A stretch of 64,000 nt of DNA from contig CADCXA010000068.1 in assembly GCA_902806565.1 (NCBI GenBank), positions 589,109 to 653,108 on the forward strand, read 5' to 3'. The notes beneath the pieces were generated by a model. That model did not search any database. It saw only the letters and a list, made by a program, of their open reading frames with translations, and was not told the origin of the DNA. A program made the translations under genes and the position numbers. Position 1 is the stretch's first letter, and every line of letters begins with the position of its first letter. The stretch is from Hypoxylon rubiginosum (taxonomy: Eukaryota; Ascomycota; Sordariomycetes; Xylariales; Hypoxylaceae). Below, in pieces: positions 1 to 10,713 of the stretch.

Positions 1-1553
1 CGTCCATTCACAGGGCAGACATCAAATCGCAAGAGCATCGAGGCAGCAAAGAGTAAGATTTCGGTCGTGGCGAAGTGTCGACCTGGGCAGAGTGTCGTAC
101 CACCTCCGAATCCACGAAAGGCCACAGGATTGGGACGGCTGGCGCTAGGCTTTCTCACGAAACGACGGGCATTAAAGACGTCGGCGCTTTCGCCCCAAGC
201 ACTCCGCATCCGGTGTTGGACCCGAGACGGAATCATAACTAGCCCTCCTTTCTTGATGAGGTACTTGCCATCAAGCATCTGATCCTCGTCGGCGACACGT
301 ACCGAGTTTCCCATGCCGTGGAACCGTAGGACTTCTTGAAAGGTGGAGATCAACGTGGGACACGAGCTTTTTACGTAGTTGGAGTCGATAGTGCAGATGC
401 CGTCTTTCTCCTGAACTGCATGGGATACTTCCTCTCGGCAATCTTCGAGGACGGACGGATCGGATATGATATGATAGATGGTCCAGAAAGCAGCAGGGGT
501 GGTATTAGCAACAAGAGCAAACATACCGCCAATGTGGCACCTGGCAATATCTACCTCGGGGATGCCCCGGCTTGTGAAATGCTCAACCCAACGCTGTATG
601 AAAGTTGACCCCTCATTAAAACCACCTTCAGACTGATATTTGACAAAGGCCTTGACTAGTTGTTCGCGTCCCTGGATGCCCTGCTTGAAAACCCAATGAG
701 GTAACAGATCGAGCATGAGAAACATGATAGTTGGGTGGTATTTGCTACATCTGTCAGTCACGTAAAAGAAATAGTGAGAAGGGCTTGTGATGCTTACTGC
801 CAGGCCTCCATGTTCCGGGGGTCGCGAAGAGGGTTAGCAGGTCCGTACACACCATCGGTCGTGGCGAGCAGGAGCTCTTGGCGAACCCATTCGAACATTT
901 TGACCTTTGTTGATCCGTTTGATACTAGCTTATCAAGGGAGCGAGTTATAACTTGGATTGCTTTCCCATTCAGCTCGTCGAGCGCAGGCCCAGCAGACAA
1001 AGTAGGATGTATGGCATTTATGTAGGCCGGCAGAAAGCCATTCTCAGATACCATGTCTTGGCGCATAATACTCATGGCCTCTTTGCTGCCTCCCATAGCA
1101 GCTTCAGTGGCCCTGGCCGTAACAGGTGGGAATAGGAGAGTGCGCCATTGGCGTTGAACCACTGGAATAAGAGTAGTTGAGTTGACTATGTAGATACGGG
1201 TTCCTGGAAGTCTGAGCGTGTATATGGGAAGGCGAGGATATTTGTCTCTGGCAACGCGATGTTAGCATAAAATGAGATTGTGTTGGGTTACCTTACCTCA
1301 TGTGATTATAAAACCCCATGCTCCAGCGTATCATTCCAAATACGGGACTCAAGAAGGGGATTGAAGTCGACACCAAGATTGGCTCCTTCGCATCTTGCGT
1401 GAGACGTAGTAATGTCCATAAGAATGTGTAAGTCGCTATGATAACACCAATCACGGCGACAAACGCAGAATGGTCAGCTGCCAAGTGCGATGCTAGATTG
1501 GCATTTGTCGTAAAGCTGGAGGTGATGTTCCCCATCGCTGCGTTGGTAGACAT
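1..1553 (-). CDS. Cytochrome P450, C-terminus cut by window edge
   Basis: Haem-thiolate monooxygenase, probably ER-anchored. Exons read complement(1..750, 798..1247, 1297..1553); introns are 47 and 49 bp, and the first ends after a TGCTAAC branch point. The start at 1553 gives a hydrophilic N-terminus followed by a membrane anchor (about residues 30-50). Near the window start the haem loop FGGGTTLCPGRHFA is complete with its cysteine, so only the last few dozen residues are missing. This loop style (GGGxxxCPGR) is common in fungal P450s resembling CYP7/CYP8 sterol or oxidised-lipid hydroxylases; that subgroup call is from memory. It lies beside an SDR and an FAD oxidase, which suggests a tailoring or catabolic cluster extending left of the window. 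The substrate is unknown. Confidence 0.9.
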
Positions 1554-2905
1554 AGTGAGCGCTTGCTTCTACTGTATTGGTGATTGCGCAACTTGACTAA
1601 GAAAAACCGGTACTCTTCCCAGGCTATTTAATAAGCTAGAAGGAGGGAAGACCTCACTGGCGATAATTTTAAATTGTTGCACTAGATTTGCTGTGCCGCA
1701 GAGGAATACGACCTGGTTAATACCTATGCCCTAAAGGTATTTATTAGCTGGTTTTAATTCAAGGGGCAATCTTAGTCTCTTTATTAACTTCACAGATTAA
1801 TAATCCGTGAGGCAAGTTAAATTACAGAGTACAAGGTAGATAGGTAATAGATATAAGAGATATCGCTTGGCCTTCAAGTTTCATGTAAGGGAGACGACGA
1901 GGCACCCCCTTTTTATAGGTACTTAGGTACATCTGCTAGCTCGTTGTTGACGCACGTACCGCCTTATACCCCCCCTAGGTACTGATAACAACCCCTAAAG
2001 GGTGCGGGATGCGAAGCCATTCTATTTTGTCTTGATATAGAAACGTACGATTGAGAATAAAAGGAAATCCTTCGCTTGTTACCAAAAGATAACCCATATT
2101 CCTAACCACCATATCAACGAATTGCTTAACGGTTGAAATTTGAATGACGTCTTCCAGCCCCGCAAACGCCAACTTACCCATTCACTCTTTCTATAGTGAC
2201 TTGCGGTAACAGTCCTTGCCAGGTACCTAAGGTACAGTCACCGCAAGATGATGTACCGCGCGGGATGTTCGTACAAGGTTAAGAACTAAGAGCGAAACTT
2301 GGCGCTGAAAATGAAGCACGAGCACTTTATCGGGCTGCTAAGGACAGCGACGTTGACAACAAAACTTAATGGGACCCGGAGCGTACACCTCGGCTGGGAA
2401 ACTCGGCTATCAAAGCATTCAGGTTAGGATCCCTAGTTCATTGGCGGCGACCTAGGTGGATAAATAGATTGTTGGCATCGAAGACGTGACGGAAAAGGGG
2501 CGCGCGTTGGAACAGGAGTTAAGGGATAGCTGACGAGGAGCTGTTACGCAAGGAGTCGTGCCGTCCGAAAGGGAATTTCCAGTGCCTCTCGAGGTTCCAA
2601 CAAGCAATCAGAGTGGATCGGTCCGAAAATAGTACTTGTACCTGGCGTCACTCATTTGTCGTCTCACGGAATCGCCAGGAGGCGGGTTGGAATTTAGGCT
2701 GGGACGCAACACATCATGGTATTGCAAAGAACGGCAAAGGTTTCATTTCCTTGAGTATAAAATAAAAAGCGGCGATGCGTATCTACCAAGTTCTAGTGCT
2801 CGATTCATTCCATATCAATAAATTTCGCCCAGAGCATTCATAATGGCTACTGCCAATGCTCCTGACCTAGAAAGGTAGGACATGGATAGGCCTAACCTAA
2901 GATCT
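1554..2905. other. Intergenic, no gene recognised
   Basis: AT-rich spacer between the P450 start and the SDR end. It holds short TAGGTACCTA-type motifs (about 1917-1930 and 2221-2235). The small open frames show no family resemblance, splice logic or codon bias. Confidence 0.5.
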
Positions 2906-3694
2906 TTATGTATCGCCGACCCATCCACCATCAACTACGTGGCTACTCCCAGTAATAGCGCTCGAATCGTCCGCGGCTAGAAAGAGTATCAATCTGGCTA
3001 CCTCATCGGGCATGAGGTCTCTCTTGATGCTCTGCGCGGCCATCACTTCGGCGCGGTACTCATCCGTCAGCACCTCGTCGATCTGGCGCTGCGTCGCGAT
3101 GGCGCCCGGCATGACGCTATTGACCCTGATACCGTAGCGGCCGAACTCCTTGCTGTGAGTCCTCGTCATGCCGAGAACGGCCGCCTTGCAAAGGGTGTAG
3201 ACCGGCGAGCCCACGGCCGGGATCCGCCACGTGATGGAGCCCATGTTGATGATGCTGCCGGCGCCCTTCTTCTGCATCGCGGGGACCACGGCCTGCGTCA
3301 GGAAGAACTGGTGGCGCAGGTTGACGTTGACGTCCTCGTCGAACGACTCCGGCGTCACACCGGCGCTCGGGACCCGCGACCGGGCGTCGGCGCGCCCCGT
3401 GTTGTTGAGCAGGACGTCGACCGTGCCGTGATCGGCGAGCGTCTTCTCCGCACACTCCTTGAGCCGAGTCAAGTCGGTCACGTCGCAGTGCATGAATGTG
3501 GGCTGAGGAACATCGGGGATGCCTTTAATTTTGTCAAGCAGTTTCTTCGCCGATGTCTCCGAGTAATCTAGGAAGACGACGTTGGATCCTTGGCGGCAGA
3601 ATAGCTCGACCGATGCCGCGCCGATTCCTTCAGCGCCGCCGGTGATCAGGACGGTCTTGCCCCGCAGACTGGGGTACGTCGCGTATTTTTCCAT
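2906..3694 (-). CDS. Short-chain dehydrogenase/reductase (classical SDR)
   Basis: NAD(P)-dependent oxidoreductase of 262 aa, a normal length for classical SDRs, with no intron. The start at 3694 was chosen because MEKYATYPSLRGKTVLITGG gives the usual short lead-in to the nucleotide-binding strand; the in-frame ATG 150 bases upstream adds unrelated residues. The Rossmann motif TGGAEGIG, acidic DV after strand 4, an NNTG motif (NNAG is usual), the catalytic Ser in MGSIT and YTLCK (YxxxK) are all present. The C-terminal part (VARLILFLAADDSSAITG, then VVDGGW) is typical. From memory it resembles sugar or aldose SDR dehydrogenases, but the substrate cannot be set. The 3.1-3.45 kb part is clearly more GC-rich than its flanks. 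Confidence 0.9.
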   Translation of the reverse strand: MEKYATYPSLRGKTVLITGGAEGIGAASVELFCRQGSNVVFLDYSETSAKKLLDKIKGIPDVPQPTFMHCDVTDLTRLKECAEKTLADHGTVDVLLNNTGRADARSRVPSAGVTPESFDEDVNVNLRHQFFLTQAVVPAMQKKGAGSIINMGSITWRIPAVGSPVYTLCKAAVLGMTRTHSKEFGRYGIRVNSVMPGAIATQRQIDEVLTDEYRAEVMAAQSIKRDLMPDEVARLILFLAADDSSAITGSSHVVDGGWVGDT

Positions 3695-5711
3695 GATGGA
3701 GAGTACGAATGAAGTGGAGCTTATAAGGTAGTTATAAATTACAATATAGCGAGGTTGTTCATCTGTGCTGTAGGCTAATATAATTCTTATAGATAGTGGT
3801 CCTAGGATGTCGATGGCATGTCGAGCGATGGAACGTACCGACAAATGGTAGATGTGACTCGAATGGTAACGTAACCTTAGGTAATGTGTTAGACGATAAA
3901 CAGGTGCTAAAGTATCTTATCTTACCTGCAGGAAAGTGTGGGTTAGCAGCAAGTAGGTTTCGGTAGGTTTTCTGTTCAGGATACCCCCTTTAAGGGTCGG
4001 GTGACCAGGCGATCTTGGCCCTCATAGGCTCTCTATACCCAGCACTAATGATTGGCAAGCCGGAACCAATGGACACAACAAGGCACCTATTACACATATC
4101 TTTCTTTGGACACATCCGACGCGGAGGTAGGACGTCGGAGTTGCCTTATCGGTGATCTATGATCGCACAATTTAACCTCGACATCCATGGGTTTAGAAAA
4201 TTATCTTGTCTAGGAATGGATGACGATTAAGAGTGTCACTAGACACTGCATATCAACCCAATCTTGTCTTTATGAGTTCTCACTTAAATGCATGCTTGGG
4301 ATGCCGAAGAGTGCCTGGAGTACCTTAGGTACCTACCGGTAGGCATGTAGGTATTTAGGTAATAATTATAACCCCTTAACCATTCTCTCTCTTAAGCAGG
4401 CACAATCCCTTCAATAATTAAATTGTCCAATTCGACTTACACTTTCTGACATTATACTATATGAACCGCGACTGATCTCCTCGTGATGCACGAGACTTGG
4501 ACAAACGATAGGTACTTGCCTTGGCTTCTTAGGGGAATTACATATTTTCCTCTGCAAAGGCGCAGCTCAGTCCGGATAACCTCCACCGTCAGATACAGAT
4601 CCAGTACATATATAATAGTCTCCGGTAGTTTTGATGTTATACCATTAATAACGACGGGAATGTCGGCCATTTGGCGACTCTGAAAAGTTATAATCGGTTA
4701 GATATTTCTAGGAAATCGTAAAAACAGGGCTGAGATGGCGTGAGTGATGGTCTATCCTCTGCCTTTCTTTTCTTTAATTTCGGTTTGCATCTTTAACTCA
4801 TTCTAACATGAAATAAGGAGTCTCTATTGGAGTTCCTTTTACCGCTTGGGCTACAATACACATCTTTAGAAATCAAACTCTTCTTTGACAAGTTCTGTCT
4901 GAAACTTTATGTTTACCTCTAGGACCTTCGTCTCTTTCGACCACTCTCAAGAAGATGCTATATTAGGCTAAACAGCTAAAGTCTATACTGAATATGAGAT
5001 ATATATAAAGTCTAGCTGCCATACGGAGGTAAGATGAATGCTTTTGAGTTGGAATCACTTAGGCATGGATTACTTATCGTGGCTCCCCAAGGGCCCCTAT
5101 TCGTTCGTGCCGGCGAGCGTGTAGGAACGTGATACTCTACACTTTTGTTTCTCGTGGGCGAGTTTGAGCTAGGATCCTCACAAGCATGATTGAAGGTAGG
5201 AAACTCAATTGGGAACCAAAATTTCCCAAAACTCGAGCAAGGAGTCGGACTTTTGTTAATGAATACCTTACCTCCTAAGTACGTCCCGTTATGAAGACTA
5301 GAAATGCTACAGTGCATAGATTCATATCATTGGCCAACCCACTCTATCATATTTAAGACGAGCCTGCTTCATGCGTAATTCAATGCGTCTGGGCCATTAT
5401 TAACATGGGAGACGATACAGTTTTATTGGAACGCCTTACGAATAACGGGTATCCTCACCTTGCTACTGCCGCAAACTACACTTCTTATGGTTAGACCAAG
5501 CTGACAGCAGCGGCTTGCATGCAGATCAATACCTAAACATAAGCGAAATTCGGTGCTGTATAGCGTAGTCTCGGAGCCGGAGTTGTCTTTAATATCTGCG
5601 AATATCCCCGCCTCGCAAAGTAGAACAGAAAATTCGAAACTAGTATAAAGTTCTAGAAAGAAAGTCTTACGTTCTGGGACAAGCCTCGCCCCATCGACTC
5701 TTGCAGAGAAT
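3695..5711. other. Intergenic, no gene recognised
   Basis: AT-rich spacer between the divergent SDR and FAD oxidase. A TACCTTAGGTACCTACC motif sits at about 4320-4336. The ORFs on both strands (for example 5012-5317) look random. Confidence 0.5.
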
Positions 5712-7549
5712 TTGAAAATGTCTAAATCTGCTGCAGCTGCGTGCGCGACTCTGACATCTGCTCTCCCGGAGCGCGTCATAACGCCTGATGATGTGAAATA
5801 TGAATCTGTGCGCGATTTCCCCTGGTTAGTCTATCCATTATACGATATTATAGGAGTGAAGAAAAACCCAAAAGAATCTGTAAGTTACTACAGGTTCGGA
5901 TATGTTCTGACACTGCTCGTAGGTCTCAAACGTGCTGGCTCCCTGCCGCCTGCTACGTTCGGCCACATACTCCCGATGAGGTGGCCATCGCTCTGAAAGC
6001 AATTAAAGAGACGGGGTCCCAATTCACCATCCGTGGCGGCGGACATAATTGCAATCCTAATGTCAGCAGTATCGATGGCTCTGGAGTCGTAATTGATTTG
6101 CGCGATCTGAACTCGATTTCAATCGACAAATCAAGCGGCATTGCCAGCATGGGAGCGGGAAGCAACTGGGGGCAAGTATATGCCTTTCTCGAAGAGCACG
6201 GCCTCACCGCAATAGGCGGCCGGCAGAAGGATGTCGGAGTAGGGGGTTTCCTTCTTGGAGGTATGTCTCCTTAGGCCCCCTTTTATAGGAATAAACATGG
6301 ACTTACGAAAGTGGACAGGAGGGCTCCCAGCTTTTTCTAATCTCCACGGTCTAGGAGCAGACAGCATTGCGAATTTTGAGGTGAGTAACAAGAGAAACTA
6401 CAATATCAATTTGAAATGCTTATAGGGCCACTTTATTCAAGGTTCTTCTCGCGGACTCGACGATAGTGAATGCCAACCGGGGAGAGAATCCCGATCTCTA
6501 TCGTGCTCTTAAAGGTGGTGGCACTAACTTCGGTGTGTTACTCCTCACTCGCCCCTCGGGAGCTGAGGCACAATAGGTACACTAGTACGAGGGTTATAAA
6601 AACAGTTGAAGCTAAACAGGGTACCTTCTAGGTATTGTCACTCGATTCGATATTCAAACATACGAGATCAAAGCACAGTACACTTTGAATGTATATGACC
6701 GAGCAGACTACGCCAATATCTTACGAGCGACTGTCGAGGTACAGAAAGCAATGGAGACAGACCCAAAATACGGCATGTTTGTCACTTTCTACCCTACGAT
6801 GAGCGTTGTGGGACTCTTCTACGCCGATTGGGCCTCGGAAACCCCAAAAGCTTTTCAACCATTCTTGAATTTAAAGAGCCTAGTAAACTCGGTGGTACCG
6901 ACTACAAATGGTACTGTCAAGTCTCTCGTGGATGTACTAGGACCTGCAACCCATCTCAGGTGAGATTATAGTCTGTCCCCTCAGGAAAAAAAACTCCCCC
7001 GATACCTAACTCAGTCACAGGCGTCACGTTTCTATGGCGAGCTCCAAGGTTTCCTATGACCTATATCTCGACATACATAAGCATTGGTTGGCGATGTTGG
7101 AGAAGTACCCGGGCGCTGGCAACATGTTCTACGCCCTTCAACCTTTGTCAACTGCTGTCGCGCAACTCGCAGAGATCCGAGGAGGAAACACGCTAGGAAT
7201 AAAGCGTGTCCCGCAATCTTGTGAGTGTTTGCGTTCTTAAAAGTCTGTAAATATCATTAATAACCGTATTTTAGGGTGGGCATTTGCCGCTGAGTGGTCA
7301 GGCCAAGAAAATGACGCGGCAGGGTATCAGGGGGTGGACGAACTTTGCTCAGGCATGCGCAACATTGCCGAGGGAAAAGGGCAGCTACTTGATCTGATAT
7401 TCATGAATGACGCATCAGTTTCGCAGAACGTGTTGGCAAGTTATGGTGCAGATAACGTCAGGAGGTTGCAGGAGACAGCTGCTAAGTATGATCCTGATGG
7501 GGTTTTCCAGAAGCAACAAAAGGACGGCTTTCTTTTGCGGAAGTTGTAA
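5712..7549 (+). CDS. FAD-linked oxidoreductase (BBE/6-hydroxynicotine oxidase type)
   Basis: Seven exons: 5712..5824, 5923..6260, 6319..6380, 6442..6532, 6632..6959, 7021..7220, 7275..7549. They join in frame to 468 aa, and every intron is GT-AG. The FAD-binding domain begins near residue 55; TIRGGGHNCN carries the histidine that usually holds FAD covalently in this family. GGFLLGGGLPAF and KGGGTNFG are further FAD-domain signatures. The berberine-bridge C-terminus is YDPDGVFQKQ near the end. No cysteine is seen at the second flavin-attachment region, so single covalent attachment is likely. No clear signal peptide is present, unlike many secreted relatives; ATG 5718 is an alternative start. 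Such enzymes oxidise alcohols or amines in fungal secondary metabolism. The P450 and SDR on the left make a small oxidoreductase group. Confidence 0.88.
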
Positions 7550-7956
7550 TTCGTATCAACTTCATAGATCACTAAAGCTGTTTAGTAGAGTTTCCATGGC
7601 TAGTATCCGACATAAGGTGAAGAGCAGCAGATAGCAACTCCATATAATTTCGGGGCCGGGTTATGAGTTGATAGTACAATGTCAGCTCCCTTATATTAGA
7701 CATTCATTATGGACTACTATCCCCTAAGGAGAACAGCTAGGTTAGAAGGCTACGATTAAAAGTTCAAAGATTTACCAGAAGACGAAAATACCAAGTCTTT
7801 TGGGTGGATGAGTTAATTCGAGTAAACTAGGTACAGCATACTCTAATATTTGTCTTTTGCTTCATCGTTTTCCCATTTTCTTCCCAAAAAGCCCAGACAG
7901 CGAAAATACTACGGCTCGAAGAAGTCGCATAGTAATCGTCCTATTCATTTGATCTC
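7550..7956. other. Shared 3' spacer with duplicated tail sequence
   Basis: Gap between two convergent genes. From about 7855 it contains a block (TCATCGTT, then CCCAAAAAGCCCA) that recurs near 11005-11040 downstream of the paralogous small gene, so the gene duplication included the 3' flank. Confidence 0.55.
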
Positions 7957-8163
7957 CTACTTCTTCGGCTCCTCCTTCGGCTCCTCCTTCGGCTCCTCCT
8001 TCGGTTCCTCACTTTCCCTTTTTTTCTCTGCCGCTTCCCTTGCCTTCTTCACTTCCTCTGCCTCTTTCTCTTCATCTTTCTTTCTTTCAGCACAGTGGGG
8101 GCAATCCCAGCCGACATACCATTCATGGCACTCGTTACAGGTCGTTGCGTTGGTAGTCGACAT
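7957..8163 (-). CDS. Small zinc-knuckle protein with charged tail (copy A)
   Basis: Predicted 68 aa, no intron. The N-terminal half has C-x2-C-x8-C-x2-C (CNECHEWYVGWDCPHC), which looks like a single zinc-binding knuckle or mini zinc ribbon. The rest is almost all Lys, Glu, Arg and Ala, probably a charged helix, ending in EEPK repeats. The paralogue at 11098-11310 has the same Cys spacing, the same CH-xx-YV core and a charged tail. Conservation of cysteine spacing while the tail diverges argues that both are real genes. Function is unknown; no family was recognised. Both genes keep a TATA-like element about 240-275 bases upstream of the ATG. Confidence 0.65.
   Translation of the reverse strand: MSTTNATTCNECHEWYVGWDCPHCAERKKDEEKEAEEVKKAREAAEKKRESEEPKEEPKEEPKEEPKK
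7960..8010 (-). repeat. 12-bp tandem repeat coding for EEPK
   Basis: About four copies of a 12-base unit (GGCTCCTCCTTC on the plus strand) encode the C-terminal EEPK repeats of copy A. The paralogue lacks them, so they expanded after duplication. Confidence 0.75.
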
Positions 8164-8436
8164 CCTTACTCGCGCTAATAATGAACAGGGTACAAGTCAG
8201 TAAATAGGGGACGAGTCGGTACTGGTTCGTCGAGGCCTGGGTTTGGTGCTTACCTAGGTAGACAGATTATGGACGCTGCAGTGTAGAGATAGTCAAGCCT
8301 TGTTGTTAGGTTGGTGATCCCGATCAGTTATGTGACCTCGGGATGATCGTTCGTTGCGGTATACTTGTTGAGTTTTGCTTGATTTGTTTTGCGGTGATCC
8401 TACTGCATTTAAGTTGGAAACCCTAGACATGTTGAG

Positions 8437-8446
8437 ACTTATATAT
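8437..8446 (-). promoter_or_regulatory. Conserved TATA-like element of copy A
   Basis: ACTTATATAT on the plus strand reads ATATATAAGT toward the gene. It matches the element upstream of copy B at a similar distance (274 versus 238 bases from the ATG). That distance implies a long 5' leader. Confidence 0.4.
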
Positions 8447-8742
8447 TTCTGAAGAACCTGGACCAGATGCTGATGTACTAGAACCTGTTTCTGCGGGAAT
8501 CACGATATATCTGTATTGTTTCATGATTGAGTCATGGTCCAGTTGTAAAGTTGTAGTCAGATGTGTATATCTTCATCCCTAGCAGATATCTCTCGCAAGA
8601 GCTCGTAGTCATGTGTCAACACGCAAACAAGAGGATACCGAAACAGCTGGCGTTGCTACGTGAAGAATTATCTCCAAGGTTTCGTTTAACATGAATCCAG
8701 TTACGAATTTTCCCTTTTAAGATAAAACAATATCTTAGATAC

Positions 8743-8997
8743 CTATGGGATGTCCTCGAAGCCCTCTTTCCTGAGTCGGCCAGCCATGTCCTTAATGTAA
8801 CCGGTGCCCGCGCCGGCGGCAGTGGCGGCCCAGGGGTTTCGCATGGCGGGGCCGCCCGGGATCGTTAAGCGCTAGCACACGAGGTCGCAGGTGCGCTGCA
8901 GCTCCGCCGGCTACGGCGCCGAGATGTCATAGATGGCAAAGGCTCAGCGGCTGAATACAACGTGGGAAGAGACCGTCGGCTGTTCGACGACTGGCCA
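8743..8997 (-). pseudogene. 3' relic of an unidentified gene, three in-frame stops
   Basis: A GC-rich island in AT-rich surroundings. On the minus strand one frame reads as protein ending RKEGFEDIP then TAG, preceded by AGAGTGYIKDMAGRL and PGGPAMRNPWAA. Three in-frame stops (TGA, TAG, TAG) lie upstream within about 60 codons. Two of them fit C-to-T changes (CGA to TGA and CAG to TAG). The frame stops making sense where the TIR element begins at about 9003. The parent family was not recognised. Confidence 0.55.
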
Positions 8998-9002
8998 TAT
9001 CA

Positions 9003-9215
9003 CCCAAAACCGCCAAACCGGTCAAAACTCTGAAAATTGATGACATAATCTGAAGTTATAGAGGGTATGCGCTGTAACTCACTGTAATTATAGCGGGGCT
9101 CAGCACTAAGCTCCCTATATTTATAGGGCATTGTGGGGTTTGGCATTAGGTCCCTGTATTATAGGGCACAGTATAGGGCATATAGAATATTATGTCATCA
9201 ACGACCGTGTTTTCA
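9003..9215. mobile_element. TIR-type non-autonomous element, short copy
   Basis: The left arm (CGGTCAAAACTCTGAAAATT, then GTTATAGAGGGTATGCGCTG and ATTATAGCGGGGCTC) matches the reverse complement of the right arm of the element at 53086-53490. Its right arm (AGGTCCCTGTATTATAGGGC, then GGGCATATAGAATATTAT) matches the reverse complement of that element's left arm. The two are therefore inverted copies of one family; this one lacks the central 200 bp. Ends carry GGTCAAAAC-like inverted repeats, and the arms contain TATAGGGC hairpins. No coding capacity is seen. Confidence 0.65.
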
Positions 9216-9808
9216 AAAAAAGGGGGCGGGGTAAATACGGCCCGCTTACGTAATGCTAATCAACACCCTCGTCATCTCCATCGTCTGGAATACCTTCAAA
9301 TAGATCCATCGTGGAAAAATCAATGGGCAGAGAGGCACCACCACCGTCCTGGGTCTCACGAGAACACCTCTAAATCTAGTTACTCCTGCTTAGACTTCTG
9401 TCTGACAGAGCGCGTCCGCCCTCCCCGTCGTGACATCCGCGGCGTGGGGGGAAATGTTCCGTATGTTGACGTGGATCAAACAAAACACGACCAGAGTATG
9501 TTGATTGTCTTTCCCCCATCCGATCATATCTTGGGTAGGCTGATTTGAGCAATTTGAAGAGTATTCCATGGAAACTAAAGATTATTCATAATACAAACTG
9601 GAAACTAGGTACAGTCGCTCAGCGCTTACATTGCGGCAGTTGAAAACCAGAGCAACTCCTCTGCCTTACATGGGCCTCTGCCTTACATGGGGACTTATAG
9701 GTTTGTGCAAAGTTTATGAAGCTGGGGAGGTCTCTGACGCCGTCTTTTCCTAACTGTTCAACTATCTTCTTTATTTCCATCTCTGATACTAAGTATTCGA
9801 ATAATTGA
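9216..9808. other. Spacer, no gene recognised
   Basis: Open frames at 9192-9548 (overlapping the element end) and 9619-9819 show no family features. A short direct repeat CTCTGCCTTACATGGG occurs around 9659-9690. Confidence 0.45.
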
Positions 9809-10274
9809 CTAATTCCCAAGTCGTAGCTCTCGGATGAAGATGTCGGCCGCTTTTTTACCTATAACAATAGCAGCATTATTGGTATTGGCAGCCACGTTGA
9901 GCGGGGGAATACTCATGCCGGCGATCTTTAAGCCCTCGACGCCATAAACCCCGAGGCTCTCATCGACGACACCGCCCTCCTCCCGGGGCGCCATCTTACA
10001 GGTTCCGAGCGAGTGCTAAGTGCCTCCGACGTTCTGGTGGAGCCAGTCTTCCAGAACAGCGTCGTCGTGTTCCGTATACTCAAGGGGAGCTACGTCGCGG
10101 TCGAGGGGTGCTTCGGTCTCGATACAGGCCAAGGTCATCAACTTCTAACTCGTTCGGCCTGTACTTGCCAGTGAAATCCATCGCGTTCCAGCCTAGAACC
10201 GTGTCGTTATTTCTAATCAGCTCTGCCGGATCAACAGTCTCCTCTGGTTTGCCAATGCTGGATCTCTCCAGCAC
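9809..10274 (-). pseudogene. GMC alcohol-oxidase-like gene relic
   Basis: On the minus strand the C-terminal GMC domain is readable: HSLGTCKMAPREEGGVVD, then LGVYGVEGLKIAGMSIP and NVAANTNNAAIVIGKKAAD, ending RELRLGN. This fits fungal methanol/alcohol oxidase-like GMC enzymes. The codon before HSLGTC is TAG where the family has Trp. Upstream a 1-bp frame change separates the EYTEHDD segment from a second piece (GWNAMDFTGKYRP). Compared with family order, about 100 residues are missing between these pieces, and more after LERSSIGKPE. The relic ends abruptly against an opposite-strand MFS relic. Non-functional as it stands. Confidence 0.8.
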
Positions 10275-10299
10275 CGACGGCGGTTATAATACATTCCAT

Positions 10300-10713
10300 G
10301 GCGCTATCGCCGGGTTCAAAGTCACCGAGGGGTTTGGGTGCGAGCCGGCCATTCAGTTAGGGTACACTGTCGGTCAAGTTAAGGCACCCCGTACCGCCGT
10401 CTCGGATATTACGGCGTTCTTGACCTACGCGCAAATTGCTGGCCTTGCCTTGTCATTAGGTATCGCGACGACAGTTTTCTTGAACGGCGCCACCCATGAT
10501 ATTTCTATGATTTTGCCCAACTTGCCCCGCGACTTCATTGAAGCCAGCATCAATGGAGCTAGGACCACCATTCTAGATGATCTAAGCCCCAGCCTACGCC
10601 TCCGTCTTGTGGAATCCATAGCCAGCACTGCTGGAAAGGTATTTTATCTCAACGTGGCGTGAACGGCTTTCGGTTTCCTTACGTCCTTGGTGATGAAGCG
10701 CGAGAGATTATAG
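10300..10713 (+). pseudogene. MFS transporter 3' relic
   Basis: The readable frame matches the end of a DHA14-type fungal drug/efflux MFS: AFLTYAQIAGLALSLGIATT covers a late transmembrane segment, followed by VFLNGATHD and an Arg/Leu-rich loop. A TGA at 10660-10662 interrupts the last helix; the same frame continues with TAFGFLTSLVMKRERL to TAG at 10711-10713, which looks like the proper C-terminus. Everything upstream of the last quarter of the transporter is missing, replaced by the antisense GMC relic. Confidence 0.7.

Larger units (their letters stand above)
7850..8680 (-). repeat. Segmental duplication, copy A
   Basis: Covers copy A with its 3' flank and about 500 bases of 5' flank. It aligns by eye in the same orientation with 10985-11830. 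Shared blocks include GATCCCGATC, TTGTTGAGTTTTGCTT versus TGGTTGAGTTTCGCT, GACTTATATA, CTTCATCCC and a CTCGC-AGAG block. Confidence 0.65.

Noticed and set aside
3117..3571. Open frames of 66-138 aa on both strands inside the SDR gene
   Set aside because: Shadows caused by the GC-rich third positions of the SDR; no family features.
5012..5317. 101-aa minus-strand frame in the 3.7-5.7 kb gap
   Set aside because: No homology pattern, signal or intron logic; looks random.
9192..9548. 118-aa plus-strand frame
   Set aside because: Begins inside the right arm of the mobile element and shows no domain.
9619..9819. 66-aa minus-strand frame next to the GMC relic
   Set aside because: Overlaps the relic end in another frame and does not continue GMC homology.
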